A DNA stretch of 64,000 nucleotides from JALZMG01 sp963844175 (GTDB taxonomy: Bacteria > Actinomycetota > Acidimicrobiia > Acidimicrobiales > Ilumatobacteraceae), in contig CAWJNE010000026.1 in NCBI GenBank assembly GCA_963844175.1, positions 5,551-69,550 of the forward strand, in the 5' to 3' direction. The notes under the pieces are model-generated. The model was not told where the DNA came from and made no database searches. It saw nothing but the letters and a program-made list of their open reading frames with translations. Of the stretch, positions 17,838 through 25,815 are shown one piece after another; positions within the stretch are counted from its first letter, which is position 1, and each line of letters begins with the position of its first letter. A program made the translations under genes and the position numbers.

Positions 17838-18548
17838 GTGGATCCTCGACCCACACCGACCACCGACCCGATCCCCGTCCCCGGAGAACCAGTGGTCGAT
17901 CCGATCATCCAGCCCGACCTCAGCACGTTCGGCGCGGCGCCCGCTGAGGCGTCGGAGCCGGCGAACGGACGGGCCGACCAGATCAAGGACGTTGCCGGGA
18001 ACGCTGCTGCGACGGCCGCCGACGACGCCAAGCAGGTGGCCTCCACCGCCGCCGACCAAGCACGATCCGTCGTGCAGGAGGTCAAGGAGCAGGCCTCCGG
18101 CCTCGTGGGCCAAGCCCAGGGCGAGCTGCGCCAACAGGCCGACGCCCGGTCGTCCGACGCAGCCGGCTCGTTGCGCACGCTGTCCGACCGCCTCCAGGCG
18201 CTGACCGACGGCCGGCCCGATGAAGCCGGTCCGCTCAACGGCTATCTGGACGAGGCGCGAGGCCGGGTCGCCGGCCTGGCCACACGTCTCGACGAGGGCG
18301 GTATCGACGGCGTGTTGTCCGATGTCTCGAGGTTCGCCCAGCGCCGGCCTGGCCTGTTCTTGGTGGCTGCTGCCGGCGCCGGCTTCCTCGCCGGTCGCCT
18401 CGTGCGGTCTGGTGCCCGAGCCGTCAACGGCGACGGCTCGGGCACCGACACCTCGCCGGCCGCGCTGAGCCCGAGCGATCCGTTGGTCGCTGCGGCTCCA
18501 TCGCTGGTCGAGCCGCCGATCGCCCCGTCCCGGGTCCCGGTGCCGTGA
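17838..18548 (+). CDS. Ala-rich amphipathic-helix protein with C-terminal membrane segment
   Basis: A 236 aa protein of unknown function. After a Pro/Asp-rich N-terminus (about 45 residues) comes a long helix with short repeats typical of LEA/apolipoprotein-like proteins (IKDVAGNAAATAADDAKQVASTAADQARSVVQEVKEQ). A hydrophobic segment FLVAAAGAGFLAGRLV lies near residues 174-190. AAGGAG lies 5 nt before the GTG at 17838. The stop overlaps the next start (GTGA), so it is the first gene of a three-gene coupled operon of membrane-surface proteins. Confidence 0.7.
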   Translation: MDPRPTPTTDPIPVPGEPVVDPIIQPDLSTFGAAPAEASEPANGRADQIKDVAGNAAATAADDAKQVASTAADQARSVVQEVKEQASGLVGQAQGELRQQADARSSDAAGSLRTLSDRLQALTDGRPDEAGPLNGYLDEARGRVAGLATRLDEGGIDGVLSDVSRFAQRRPGLFLVAAAGAGFLAGRLVRSGARAVNGDGSGTDTSPAALSPSDPLVAAAPSLVEPPIAPSRVPVP

Positions 18549-18967
18549 CGACACCATCCGACCAGGTCGATCTCTCGACGCAGCCGAAGCGACCCGACGC
18601 GTCGCTGGGCGAGCTGTTCTCGGAGATGACGACCGAGCTGTCGACGCTCTTCCGCCAGGAGATCGAGCTGGCCAAGACGGAGGCCAGGGAGGAAGCCGGC
18701 AAGGCAGGCAAGGCGGCCGGGCTGTTCGGCGTTGGGGCCGTGGCCGCGCTGCTCGCGCTGACCTTCCTCTCCGCTGGCCTGGCCTGGTTGCTCGACAACG
18801 TGATGGGCAGCTCGCTGGCCTTCGCACTCGTCGGGCTCCTCTGGCTCGTCGTCGGAGCCATCGCCATCTCGATCGGGCGTCGCCGGCTCGCAACCGTCGG
18901 CGCCCTGCCAGAGACCACACGAAGCATCAAGGAGGACGTGGCATGGGCCAAAGCGCAGAAGAGTTGA
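18545..18967 (+). CDS. Phage-holin-family (Act holin-X) membrane protein
   Basis: A 140 aa protein with a cytosolic amphipathic start (LGELFSEMTTELSTLFRQEIELAKTEAREEAGKAG) and two membrane helices (about residues 58-83 and 88-112). This is the arrangement of the actinobacterial putative holin-X family. Despite the name, these are mostly chromosomal envelope proteins; I infer a membrane-stress role. It overlaps the upstream gene by 4 bp and the downstream DUF3618 gene by 25 bp. Confidence 0.78.
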   Translation: MTTPSDQVDLSTQPKRPDASLGELFSEMTTELSTLFRQEIELAKTEAREEAGKAGKAAGLFGVGAVAALLALTFLSAGLAWLLDNVMGSSLAFALVGLLWLVVGAIAISIGRRRLATVGALPETTRSIKEDVAWAKAQKS

Positions 18968-19530
18968 GGCATGAGATCGCCGGGACACGAGCCGACCTGG
19001 GCGACACGTTGGACGCCATCGGCGACCGCGTGAGCCCTGGTCGCGTGATGGAGCGGCGCAAGAACCGGATGACCAACGGGTTGCGATCGGCCAAGGACCG
19101 CATCTTCGGCACCGCCTCAGATGCCGGCGGTGCGGTGGCGGGAACGGCCGGGACCGCCGTCGACGCCGTGCGCGGCGCTCCCGACGCGGCCATGACGCAG
19201 ACCCAAGGCAAGCCGGTGGTGGCGGGAGCGGTGGCGTTCGGCGTCGGCTTCCTCGTCGCCGCCGCCTTCCCCCCGTCGGAGGTCGAAGAGCAGGCTGCCA
19301 GCAAGGTGATCGACAAGGCCGAGCCGCTGAAGGAACAGCTGACGGCTGCTGGACAGGACGTGGCTGCGCACCTCAAAGAGGCGGCCACGGACGCCGCCAG
19401 CCAGGTGAAGGACGCGGCGACGACCGGCGGCGATCAGGTTGCCGACGCCGCCAAGCACGCCGCGCAACACGCCAAGGAGGCGACGAGCGACGCCGCCCAG
19501 CAGGTTCGGGGTGGGTCTGGCTCGACGTGA
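18943..19530 (+). CDS. DUF3618-domain protein with helical tail
   Basis: A 195 aa protein. The N-terminal DUF3618 motif (SAEELRHEIAGTRADLGDTLDAIGDRVSPGRVMERRKNRM) is followed by a glycine/alanine-rich segment, one membrane helix (PVVAGAVAFGVGFLVAAAF) and a long amphipathic Ala/Lys/Asp tail. An AAGGAGG site precedes the ATG, inside the upstream gene. DUF3618 proteins are commonly co-encoded with holin-X proteins. The function is not known, but membrane or ribosome association under stress is suggested by similar YqjD/ElaB-type proteins. Confidence 0.78.
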   Translation: MGQSAEELRHEIAGTRADLGDTLDAIGDRVSPGRVMERRKNRMTNGLRSAKDRIFGTASDAGGAVAGTAGTAVDAVRGAPDAAMTQTQGKPVVAGAVAFGVGFLVAAAFPPSEVEEQAASKVIDKAEPLKEQLTAAGQDVAAHLKEAATDAASQVKDAATTGGDQVADAAKHAAQHAKEATSDAAQQVRGGSGST

Positions 19531-19571
19531 CCGCAGGCCGGGACGGACCCGCACTGATCGGGGCTGCTGGC

Positions 19572-19919
19572 TCAGGCCAGTGACGGGTCTGTCCCGGCCT
19601 CGATCGCGATGAGGCCATCCACGCCGCTGAGCTCCAGCACCCGGCGGACCGGGCCAGTGGCGTCCCGCATCCGGAGCCGGCGGCCGACCGTCGCCAAGCG
19701 ACGGTGGACTGCGACGATCGCCTGGAGCCCGGTCGAATCGAGGAAGGTCAGACCGCCCAGATCGAAGACCACGTCGGCGGTCCCGGTCTCGATCGCGCTC
19801 TGCGCACAGGCCTCGAGTACATGAGCGGTCGAGACGTCGAGCTCTCCGTTCGGCCTGATGACGACGTCGTCATCGACGACCACCACGTCGAGGGCGAACT
19901 CGGGGACGTCCACGCTCAT
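19572..19919 (-). CDS. STAS-domain anti-sigma-factor antagonist
   Basis: A 115 aa protein with the canonical antagonist motif: VVIRPNGELDVSTAHVL and VVFDLGGLTFLDSTGLQAIVAV, the Ser of DSTG being the phosphorylation site for an RsbW-like kinase. In partner switching the unphosphorylated form sequesters the anti-sigma factor. No RsbW-type gene is visible here, so the partner is encoded elsewhere. The ATG at 19917-19919 starts the domain. A SigB/F-type sigma gene lies 1.7 kb away. Confidence 0.85.
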   Translation of the reverse strand: MSVDVPEFALDVVVVDDDVVIRPNGELDVSTAHVLEACAQSAIETGTADVVFDLGGLTFLDSTGLQAIVAVHRRLATVGRRLRMRDATGPVRRVLELSGVDGLIAIEAGTDPSLA

Positions 19920-20086
19920 GGAACACCAACCTCCGGGCTGTTGGACACGTTGCTGGGCGCCCTCCGGTTTGAAGGCGGCGACACGATAGGTCCGGCGGAC
20001 GAGAACGGACAACGTTTGACGCCGGCGAGCGATGGAGACGGACGGCGCATGCCGAATCGGCCAGGGAGCATTGCCGGGAACCGCTC

Positions 20087-21265
20087 GTGATCGGTTCCGG
20101 CGACACCATCCTCATCGTCGGCGGCGGGGCGGGCGCGTTCTCCTTCGCCTCCACCTATCGAGACGCCGGTGGTGACCGCCCCATCGTGATGCTGTCGGCC
20201 GATGATCGGTTGCCCTACTTCCGTCCCGCCCTGAGCAAGGAGCTGCTGCTCGGCGAGCAGGGCATCGAGGACGTCCAGCTCGCCGATGCCGGCTGGTTCG
20301 CCGAGCGCGACGTCGAGGTGGAGCTCGACTGCCGGGTGGAGGCGATCGACGTTGTCGGTCGGTCGGCGACGACGGCACACGGCGCGGCACGGTGGGGTCA
20401 CTGCGTGCTGGCCACGGGCTCGAGCGCCGGCACACTGCCCGTCCCCGGCGCTGACGACGGGCGGGTCCTGTCGGTGCGAGCGGCGAGCGATGCCGAGCAG
20501 CTGCTCGCACGGGTCGGTACCGGTGGATCGGTCGCCGTCGTCGGGTCCGGCTTCGTCGGCTGTGAGGTGGCTGCCGGCCTCGCCCAGCGCGGGATCGACG
20601 TCACGGTGATCAGTGACGAGGAGCGTCCCCAGCGGCGTCGCCTCGGCAGAGCGGTCGGCGACCTCGTCGCCGGCCGGCTCCACGACGTCGGCGTCCACCT
20701 CGTGCTGGGCACGCCGATCTCGGCCATCCACCACCGCAACGGTTCGACACGGGTCGATCTGCCGGATCGACCGACCGTCGAAGCCGACCACGTCGTGCTG
20801 GCCGTCGGAGCTCGACCCCGAGTCGAGCTGGGCGAGCCGCTCGGGCTCGTCGCCGACGGAGCGATCCCCGTGGACGGGGCGATGGCCACGGCGATCGGCG
20901 GCGTGCACGCGATCGGTGACATCGCCCTGGCCTGGAACGTGACGGCCGGTCGGCGGCTGCGCGTCGAACACTGGGGCGACGCCGAGCGCCACGGCGAGGT
21001 GCTCGGCACGGTCATGGCCGGGGAGCGGTCGGCGTGGTGTGAAGTACCGGGGTTCTGGTCGACCATCGCCGGGATGACGCTCAAGTACGTGGCGTGGGGC
21101 GACGGTCACGACGCGGTGCAGGTCCAGCCGTCGGCGTCGGGCGTGACGGTCTGGTACGGCCAGGACGATGTCGTGGTCGGGGTGCTGACCTGCGACCACG
21201 ACGACGACATCGAGGTCGCCGCAACGGCGGTGACCGACCGCTGGCCGATGCCGGTGCGCCGCTGA
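20087..21265 (+). CDS. FAD-dependent pyridine-nucleotide oxidoreductase (rubredoxin/ferredoxin-reductase like)
   Basis: A 392 aa flavoprotein. FAD site ILIVGGGAGAFSFASTYRDAG at the N-terminus, LPYFRPALSKELLLG, CVLATGSSAGTLPVPG, the NAD(P) motif VAVVGSGFVGCEVAAGLAQRG, and the second FAD motif GGVHAIGDIALAWN, followed by a C-terminal reductase domain. It probably passes electrons from NAD(P)H to a small iron-sulfur protein or monooxygenase, but no such partner gene is adjacent. It starts with GTG at 20087 after an AGGGAG. Confidence 0.82.
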   Translation: MIGSGDTILIVGGGAGAFSFASTYRDAGGDRPIVMLSADDRLPYFRPALSKELLLGEQGIEDVQLADAGWFAERDVEVELDCRVEAIDVVGRSATTAHGAARWGHCVLATGSSAGTLPVPGADDGRVLSVRAASDAEQLLARVGTGGSVAVVGSGFVGCEVAAGLAQRGIDVTVISDEERPQRRRLGRAVGDLVAGRLHDVGVHLVLGTPISAIHHRNGSTRVDLPDRPTVEADHVVLAVGARPRVELGEPLGLVADGAIPVDGAMATAIGGVHAIGDIALAWNVTAGRRLRVEHWGDAERHGEVLGTVMAGERSAWCEVPGFWSTIAGMTLKYVAWGDGHDAVQVQPSASGVTVWYGQDDVVVGVLTCDHDDDIEVAATAVTDRWPMPVRR

Positions 21266-21327
21266 CCCCGGCGGCGAGCGTGACGCCGAGCGTTTGCCGG
21301 AGCTCGCCAGGCGGTACCCGAACCGCC

Positions 21328-21618
21328 GTGCTGTGGTTCATCGTCGTCCTGCTCGTCGTCGGCTTCATCGCCGGCGCCCTGGCCCGCCTGCTCGTCCCGG
21401 GACCCGATCCGATGAGCCTCGCCGCGACGTGGCTGCTCGGGGTGCTGGGCAGCTTCGCCGGCGGGTTCCTCGGCTACCTGATCTTCGGCAGGGACCGGGA
21501 CGACGGTGTGATCCAGGTATCGGGGATCTTCGGGTCCATCATCGGAGCCGTGATCCTGCTGCTGATCTATCGCGCCGTCGTGGCCAGGCGCGGCGGGCGG
21601 CGCGGCGTCTCGGCCTGA
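21328..21618 (+). CDS. GlsB/YeaQ/YmgE-family small membrane protein
   Basis: A 96 aa protein made of three hydrophobic helices (about residues 2-20, 30-50 and 57-78) with the glycine pattern GFIAGALARLL...WLLGVLGSFAGGFLGYLIFG and SGIFGSIIGAVILLLIY, as in stress-induced transglycosylase-associated proteins. It starts with GTG at 21328. A GTTT and a CGGTAC 17 bp apart just upstream look weakly like a SigF/SigB promoter, and the sigma gene of that type is its convergent neighbour. Confidence 0.78.
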   Translation: MLWFIVVLLVVGFIAGALARLLVPGPDPMSLAATWLLGVLGSFAGGFLGYLIFGRDRDDGVIQVSGIFGSIIGAVILLLIYRAVVARRGGRRGVSA

Positions 21619-21637
21619 CGGCCCAACATCGGCGTCG

Positions 21638-22417
21638 TCAGGCCACCGCCCCCTGGGCGTCACGCAGCTCGCGCAGCCTGCGCAGCGCCTGCTGCAGCAG
21701 CCGGCTCACGTGCACCTGGCTGACTCCGATCTCGGCGGCGATGTCGGCCTGCTTGCGCTCCTCCACGAACCGCAGGTACAGCACCTTCCGCAACCGCTCG
21801 GGCAGCCCGGCGAACAGCCCCGCCAACTCGGAGCCGGCATCGAGCTCACCGATCAGCCGATCCTCCCAACGATCGTCACGCAACCCAGCGGCACTCCGAT
21901 GCTCTCCGCTGGGCAGATCGATCGACAACGCCCGGTAGTTGCTGCTCGCTGCCAGGCACTCGTCGACCTCCTCGCGCCGCAGGTGCAAGTAGTCGGCGAT
22001 CTCAGCTGTCGTCGGCGCGCGACGCAACTGCTCCCGCAGCACCTCCGTCGCCGCCGTCACCTCGTAGCGCAGGTCCTTCAGCCGCCGCGGCACACTGACC
22101 GACCAACCGGCATCGCGGTAGTGGCGGCGCACCTCACCGCGTGCCGTCGCCGACGCATAGGTGCGGAACGCCGCACCGAACCGCGGATCGAAGCGCTCGA
22201 TGGCCTTGAGGATCCCGACCATCGCCACCTGGGCCAGATCCTCGAGCTCCTCACCGTCACGCTTGAACTGCCGGGCCACCACCCGGGCCAGCCACCAGTG
22301 ATCCTCGACGACCTGGTTGCGCACCGCCCGATCGCCGGTTGCCCGGTAGTGGGCGATCGCTTCCTCAGCGGTCGCGTCGGCGGAGCTCTTGTTGCTGCGC
22401 GCACTCCGTTGGTCCAT
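21638..22417 (-). CDS. Sigma-70 family sigma factor, SigB/SigF type
   Basis: A 259 aa group-3 sigma factor with regions 2, 3 and 4. Region 2: WWLARVVARQFKRDGEELEDLAQVAMVGILKAIERFDPRFGAAF. Region 3: LREQLRRAPTTAEIADYLHL. Region 4 HTH: LRKVLYLRFVEERKQADIAAEIGVSQVHVSRLLQQALRRL. This layout matches general-stress/sporulation factors controlled by anti-sigma factors and STAS antagonists. Two STAS genes lie within 5 kb, but no anti-sigma gene does. It likely drives the stress genes around it. Confidence 0.88.
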   Translation of the reverse strand: MDQRSARSNKSSADATAEEAIAHYRATGDRAVRNQVVEDHWWLARVVARQFKRDGEELEDLAQVAMVGILKAIERFDPRFGAAFRTYASATARGEVRRHYRDAGWSVSVPRRLKDLRYEVTAATEVLREQLRRAPTTAEIADYLHLRREEVDECLAASSNYRALSIDLPSGEHRSAAGLRDDRWEDRLIGELDAGSELAGLFAGLPERLRKVLYLRFVEERKQADIAAEIGVSQVHVSRLLQQALRRLRELRDAQGAVA

Positions 22418-22618
22418 GGCGAGTCCTTCTCGTATCCCGACGACGAGTCAGCCCTCGCTGCTGAAGGCGTGGGCACCCGCTACCCGCCAGGAACGGATCG
22501 AAACGCTCGTCTCGCTGGCGGTTCGCGACCTGCATGGCCACGATCCGACTGGCGATGCCGGCGCGGAAACCAAGACCGAGACGGCTTGGTCCCGGGCGCG
22601 GGTGGGTAGAGCGGCGCC

Positions 22619-23131
22619 GTGGTCAGATTCGAGCGGTGCACCTCGTTGCCAGTCGACTGCGCGACCGCGTTCGACCTGTCGCTGAGCATCGACGCCCACC
22701 TCGACGCCTTCCAACGCTCCGGGGAGCGTGCCGTCGGTGGTGTCACGAGCGGGGTCATCGGGCTCGGGGAGTTCGTCACGTGGCGGGCCCGCCACTTCGG
22801 GGTCACGTGGAAGATGACGAGTGTGATCTCCGAGTGGGACCGGCCCCACCGCTTCGTCGACGAACAGCGGCGCGGTCCCTTCAAGACGTTCCACCACGAG
22901 CACGTCTTCCGCCCACTCGCCGACGGCACCGAGTTGCACGATCGCGTCGCTTTCGAGGCTCCCCTCGGCCCGCTCGGCCGCATCGCCGAAGCAGCGCTGC
23001 TCGGCCGCTACCTCCCCCGCCTGATCGACGTGCGGAACCAGTTCCTCCTCGAGGAGGCCCAGCACGTTGCCGCCGGCACCCGCCCGGCACCGATGGTCAC
23101 GCCGGTGCCAGGTCGACCCGACGATGGCTGA
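22619..23131 (+). CDS. SRPBCC-fold (START-like) protein
   Basis: A 170 aa protein with the pattern of ligand-binding SRPBCC proteins: FERCTSLPVDCATAFDLSLSIDAHL at the start, GLGEFVTWRARHFGVTWKMTSVI in the middle, and GTELHDRVAFEAPLGPLGRIAEAALLGRYLPRLIDVRNQFL with the long C-terminal helix. It probably binds a hydrophobic ligand; which one is unknown. It starts with GTG at 22619, and its end overlaps the next gene by 8 bp. Confidence 0.72.
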   Translation: MVRFERCTSLPVDCATAFDLSLSIDAHLDAFQRSGERAVGGVTSGVIGLGEFVTWRARHFGVTWKMTSVISEWDRPHRFVDEQRRGPFKTFHHEHVFRPLADGTELHDRVAFEAPLGPLGRIAEAALLGRYLPRLIDVRNQFLLEEAQHVAAGTRPAPMVTPVPGRPDDG

Positions 23132-24221
23132 CGGCCCTCGGGGCCGGTCCTTCGCCTTCGCCTTCGACCCCGGTCTCGCCCGCTGGGCTCGCCCGTTCGG
23201 CGTGCTTCCGACGCGTAGCTACGTGACGCTCGACCATCGAGGGCTGGAAGCGTGCTTCGGCCCGTGGCGCTTGTCCACGCCGTGGACCAACGTGGCCGGG
23301 CTGCAACGCACCGGGCCCTACACGGCGTGGCGCATCGCCGGTCCCGCCCACCTCTCCCTCGCCGACCGCGGCCTCACGTTCGCCGCCACGACGGACGGCG
23401 GAGTCTGCGTGGAGCTGCGCCGGCCGGCCCGCGGGATCGATCCGCTCGGGCTGATCCGCCACCCCGCGGTGACGCTCGGCGTCGAGGACGTCGACGGGTT
23501 CGTCGAGCTGGCCGAGCGGTTCCTCGCTCTCCGGCCCGGCGACCAGTCGCTCGAGGGGCCACAGCACCCCCGCGGTCGCTACGTCCCGGCCGTGCGCGCC
23601 GCCCTCGACTGGAGCCGCCGCGACCGGTCGGTGCACCAGGACAACGGTGAGATCGACGAAATCGCGGACACCGATCCGCCGTCCATCCCCGCGCTCGAGG
23701 ACGGCCAGCACCCGGCCGACGGGTCAGGGCCGTCGTACCACCGGCGGTACGCGGTGGTGGTGCGAGACGCGCGGCGCGACCTCGACACCGCGCTCGCTGC
23801 GATCCGGGCCGACCCCAACGTCCTCGCCGAGACCGACTTCTCGCCCTTCACGAAGATCGAGGGCGAGCTCGGCTCAATGGAGCTCGGCGATCGCTACCTC
23901 GTCGAGATCGCCGGGCCCTGGAAGGGCGCCGTCGAGGTGATCCACCTCGACGAGCACTGCGTTCGCATGTCGACGCTCGACGGGCACATGGAAGCCGGCG
24001 TGATCGAGTTCGGGTTCGCCGAACACGGGCCGGGCCGGGTGGGGTTGACCATCGAGTCGTGGGCGCGCAGCCGCGACCGTGCCCTCGACCTCCTGTACGA
24101 CAAGCTCGGGTTCGCACGGGCGATCCAGAGCCAGATGTGGGTGATCGCCTGCGAGCGCTTCGCCGAGCTCGTCGGCGGCACCCCCAACGGACCGGTCGAC
24201 GTGACGACCGAGCGCACCTGA
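23124..24221 (+). CDS. Two-domain protein: actinobacterial PH-like N-domain fused to DUF1990/SRPBCC-like domain
   Basis: A 365 aa protein of unknown function. Residues 1-150 (FAFAFDPGLARWARPFGVLP, FGPWRLSTPWTNVAGLQRTGPY, LSLADRGLTFAAT, GIDPLGLIRHPAVTL) resemble a conserved actinobacterial hypothetical. After a low-complexity linker, residues 210-355 (YAVVVRDARRDLDTALAAI, STLDGHMEAGVIEFGF, SRDRALDLLYDKLGFARAIQSQMW) look like DUF1990. The upstream gene has the same fold and overlaps by 8 bp, so the pair may act together on lipids or another hydrophobic ligand. Domain calls are by pattern only. Confidence 0.6.
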   Translation: MADGPRGRSFAFAFDPGLARWARPFGVLPTRSYVTLDHRGLEACFGPWRLSTPWTNVAGLQRTGPYTAWRIAGPAHLSLADRGLTFAATTDGGVCVELRRPARGIDPLGLIRHPAVTLGVEDVDGFVELAERFLALRPGDQSLEGPQHPRGRYVPAVRAALDWSRRDRSVHQDNGEIDEIADTDPPSIPALEDGQHPADGSGPSYHRRYAVVVRDARRDLDTALAAIRADPNVLAETDFSPFTKIEGELGSMELGDRYLVEIAGPWKGAVEVIHLDEHCVRMSTLDGHMEAGVIEFGFAEHGPGRVGLTIESWARSRDRALDLLYDKLGFARAIQSQMWVIACERFAELVGGTPNGPVDVTTERT

Positions 24222-24237
24222 GGCGTACGGTGCACCG

Positions 24238-24444
24238 ATGGGTGATCGGACGTGGCGGGTCGAGCGCCAGCAGGAGCTCCGGGAGGATGCCGACGGGTTG
24301 TTCATCCCGGCCACCGACCTCGGCGACGCTCGCGTCGGTGACACCGTCGTCCTGACGGACGGGCACTCCGAGCGCCGCGGCGTCGTGGCCTCGTTCGTCG
24401 AGGACGACGAGCGCGGGGCCTTCGTCCGGGTCAGCCTGGACTGA
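24238..24444 (+). CDS. Small hypothetical protein
   Basis: A 68 aa acidic protein (WRVERQQELREDADGLFIPATDLGDARVGDTVVLTDG). It has a short beta-rich pattern and no membrane segment or signal. It follows the DUF1990-like gene by 16 bp and overlaps the convergent cupin gene tail-to-tail by 14 bp. I do not recognise the family. Confidence 0.5.
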   Translation: MGDRTWRVERQQELREDADGLFIPATDLGDARVGDTVVLTDGHSERRGVVASFVEDDERGAFVRVSLD

Positions 24445-25573
24445 TCGTCGCCGGTTCCGCCGGACGATCGACCGGGACCAGGAGACCCTCGCGCAGCAGG
24501 CGACGGGCGAGCACCGTCTGCGACGCGCTGTCGAGCCCGGGGAGCGCACCCACGATGATGTCCTCGCCGCCAGCAATCGCCTCGAGCGCCGGTCGGGTGA
24601 AGGCGGGGAGGCTCAGCCGGCGGACGGCGAACTCGATGGACGCCTGATCGGCGTCGTCACCGACGATGGCGTTGGTCGTGCGTCGCAGCCGTGTACCCGG
24701 GCGGACCGACGAGGGATCGACGACGCCGCGCAGCCGGCCGGAGGTGCCGGGTTGCCGGCGACGGCGGATCCGCCCGGCCTCGAGGTCGGCGACGGTCTCG
24801 AGGTCGAGCCCATCCAGCACCTCACGGGCGGTGGACAGCGCGTCCCCGACCGCCACCGCCAGGTCCGCGACGCGCTCCGGACGGGCGAAGCCGAGCGGCA
24901 GCGGCTGGTCGAGGGCACCGCCGGCCAGTGCCCGACGGACGACGTGGCGCATCGTGACCGCCAGGACACCGATCGTGACGTGCAGGCTGAACGTGCTCGT
25001 CGAGCGCGCTTCGTGTGGCGTCCCGGCCGGGAGGTACAGAACGTCTCCCGGCGCCAGCTCGACGTCGCCGAGGCCGTCGACCGACCACACCTTGTGCCCG
25101 CCGACCTGCAGGGCGAACACGGCATGCCCGTCGACGTGGCGGCGGAAGGCCGCTGCGCCCCCCGGGCTGAGGTAGGCGTTGGCCTGCACTGGATGGCTGA
25201 TCTCCGCTTCGAGGGCGGTGCAGAACTTGGCCAGCGGCAGCCACGTCCGCTGGAGGCCCTGGAGGACGACCGTGGCGCCTCCGTGGACGAGGTCGAGGAT
25301 GCGGTCGACGTCCGCCACTTCGTCGACGACGCGCCCCGCCACCCGCGTGGACGCGGTGTAGGACTCGATCGGCAGCGTGACCCCGTCGGCGACGAGCCGG
25401 AACCCGGGCCGGCGGCCGAGCAGGCTGAGCACCTCCTCGACGTCGTCGACGTCGAGGAGGTCGCAGAACGACCCTCCGGACGAGCGGTGCAACGGCCGCC
25501 GCCCCCAGACCGACGAACGGAATTCCTCCTCGTCGCCGATGCAGCGCCGAAGCGCATCGTCGGTCCCGTCCAC
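24431..25573 (-). CDS. Cupin_4/JmjC-like Fe(II)/2-oxoglutarate oxygenase
   Basis: A 380 aa protein. The jelly-roll core reads AYLSPGGAAAFRRHVDGHAVFALQVGGHKVWSV with the metal-binding HxD (about 146-148), and LAPGDVLYLPAGTPHEARS with the second His (about 187). This is the ROXA/YcfD-like branch, whose members hydroxylate proteins. A winged-helix-like C-terminal region follows (FTRPALEAIAGG, ARRLLREGLLVP). The GTG start at 25573 is only 60 bp from the divergent start of a 55-residue Asp-rich peptide gene. I infer that this peptide may be its substrate, but that is unproven. Confidence 0.78.
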   Translation of the reverse strand: MDGTDDALRRCIGDEEEFRSSVWGRRPLHRSSGGSFCDLLDVDDVEEVLSLLGRRPGFRLVADGVTLPIESYTASTRVAGRVVDEVADVDRILDLVHGGATVVLQGLQRTWLPLAKFCTALEAEISHPVQANAYLSPGGAAAFRRHVDGHAVFALQVGGHKVWSVDGLGDVELAPGDVLYLPAGTPHEARSTSTFSLHVTIGVLAVTMRHVVRRALAGGALDQPLPLGFARPERVADLAVAVGDALSTAREVLDGLDLETVADLEAGRIRRRRQPGTSGRLRGVVDPSSVRPGTRLRRTTNAIVGDDADQASIEFAVRRLSLPAFTRPALEAIAGGEDIIVGALPGLDSASQTVLARRLLREGLLVPVDRPAEPATISPG

Positions 25574-25633
25574 CTCGGCCAGGTTGTCCGAGGATCAGGG
25601 TTCCGAAACAGCGGCAGTGGGCAGAGCATCGCC

Positions 25634-25801
25634 ATGAGCAACCTCAACGATGACGACATCAGACGCCAGCCGACGGAAGCCGACGACGACCGCGACGCCG
25701 GCGGCCACGGCGACGCCGACACCGGCGACGAGCCCACCGAGCGCGACGACGATCGTGACGCCGGCGGTGAAGGCCCCCTCGACACGGGCGACGAAGCCTG
25801 A
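25634..25801 (+). CDS. 55-residue Asp/Gly-rich repeat peptide, candidate oxygenase substrate
   Basis: Starts MSNLNDDDIRRQPTEA and then carries two copies of a unit DDDRDAGG-x-G-...-DTGDE (about residues 17-32 and 37-54). It is strongly acidic and lacks Cys, aromatic residues and any membrane segment. It is divergent from the Cupin_4 oxygenase gene and lies 14 bp before the PIG-L gene. Short N-terminal leader plus repeated Asp-rich core resembles a modified-peptide precursor, but no precursor family is certain. The frame on the opposite strand over the same DNA looks like a shadow. Confidence 0.55.
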   Translation: MSNLNDDDIRRQPTEADDDRDAGGHGDADTGDEPTERDDDRDAGGEGPLDTGDEA

Positions 25802-25815
25802 GACAGCGCGTCGAA

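Noticed and set aside
17609..17947. TTG-started frame with an ideal GGAGG spacing
   Set aside because: The protein is Arg/Pro-rich, runs through a clear terminator hairpin and overlaps the next gene in another frame. Only the first 30 residues look natural, so I could not support a gene.
18545..18967. Holin-X gene as evidence of a prophage
   Set aside because: This family is widespread as a chromosomal actinobacterial membrane protein with DUF3618 partners, and no phage genes are adjacent.
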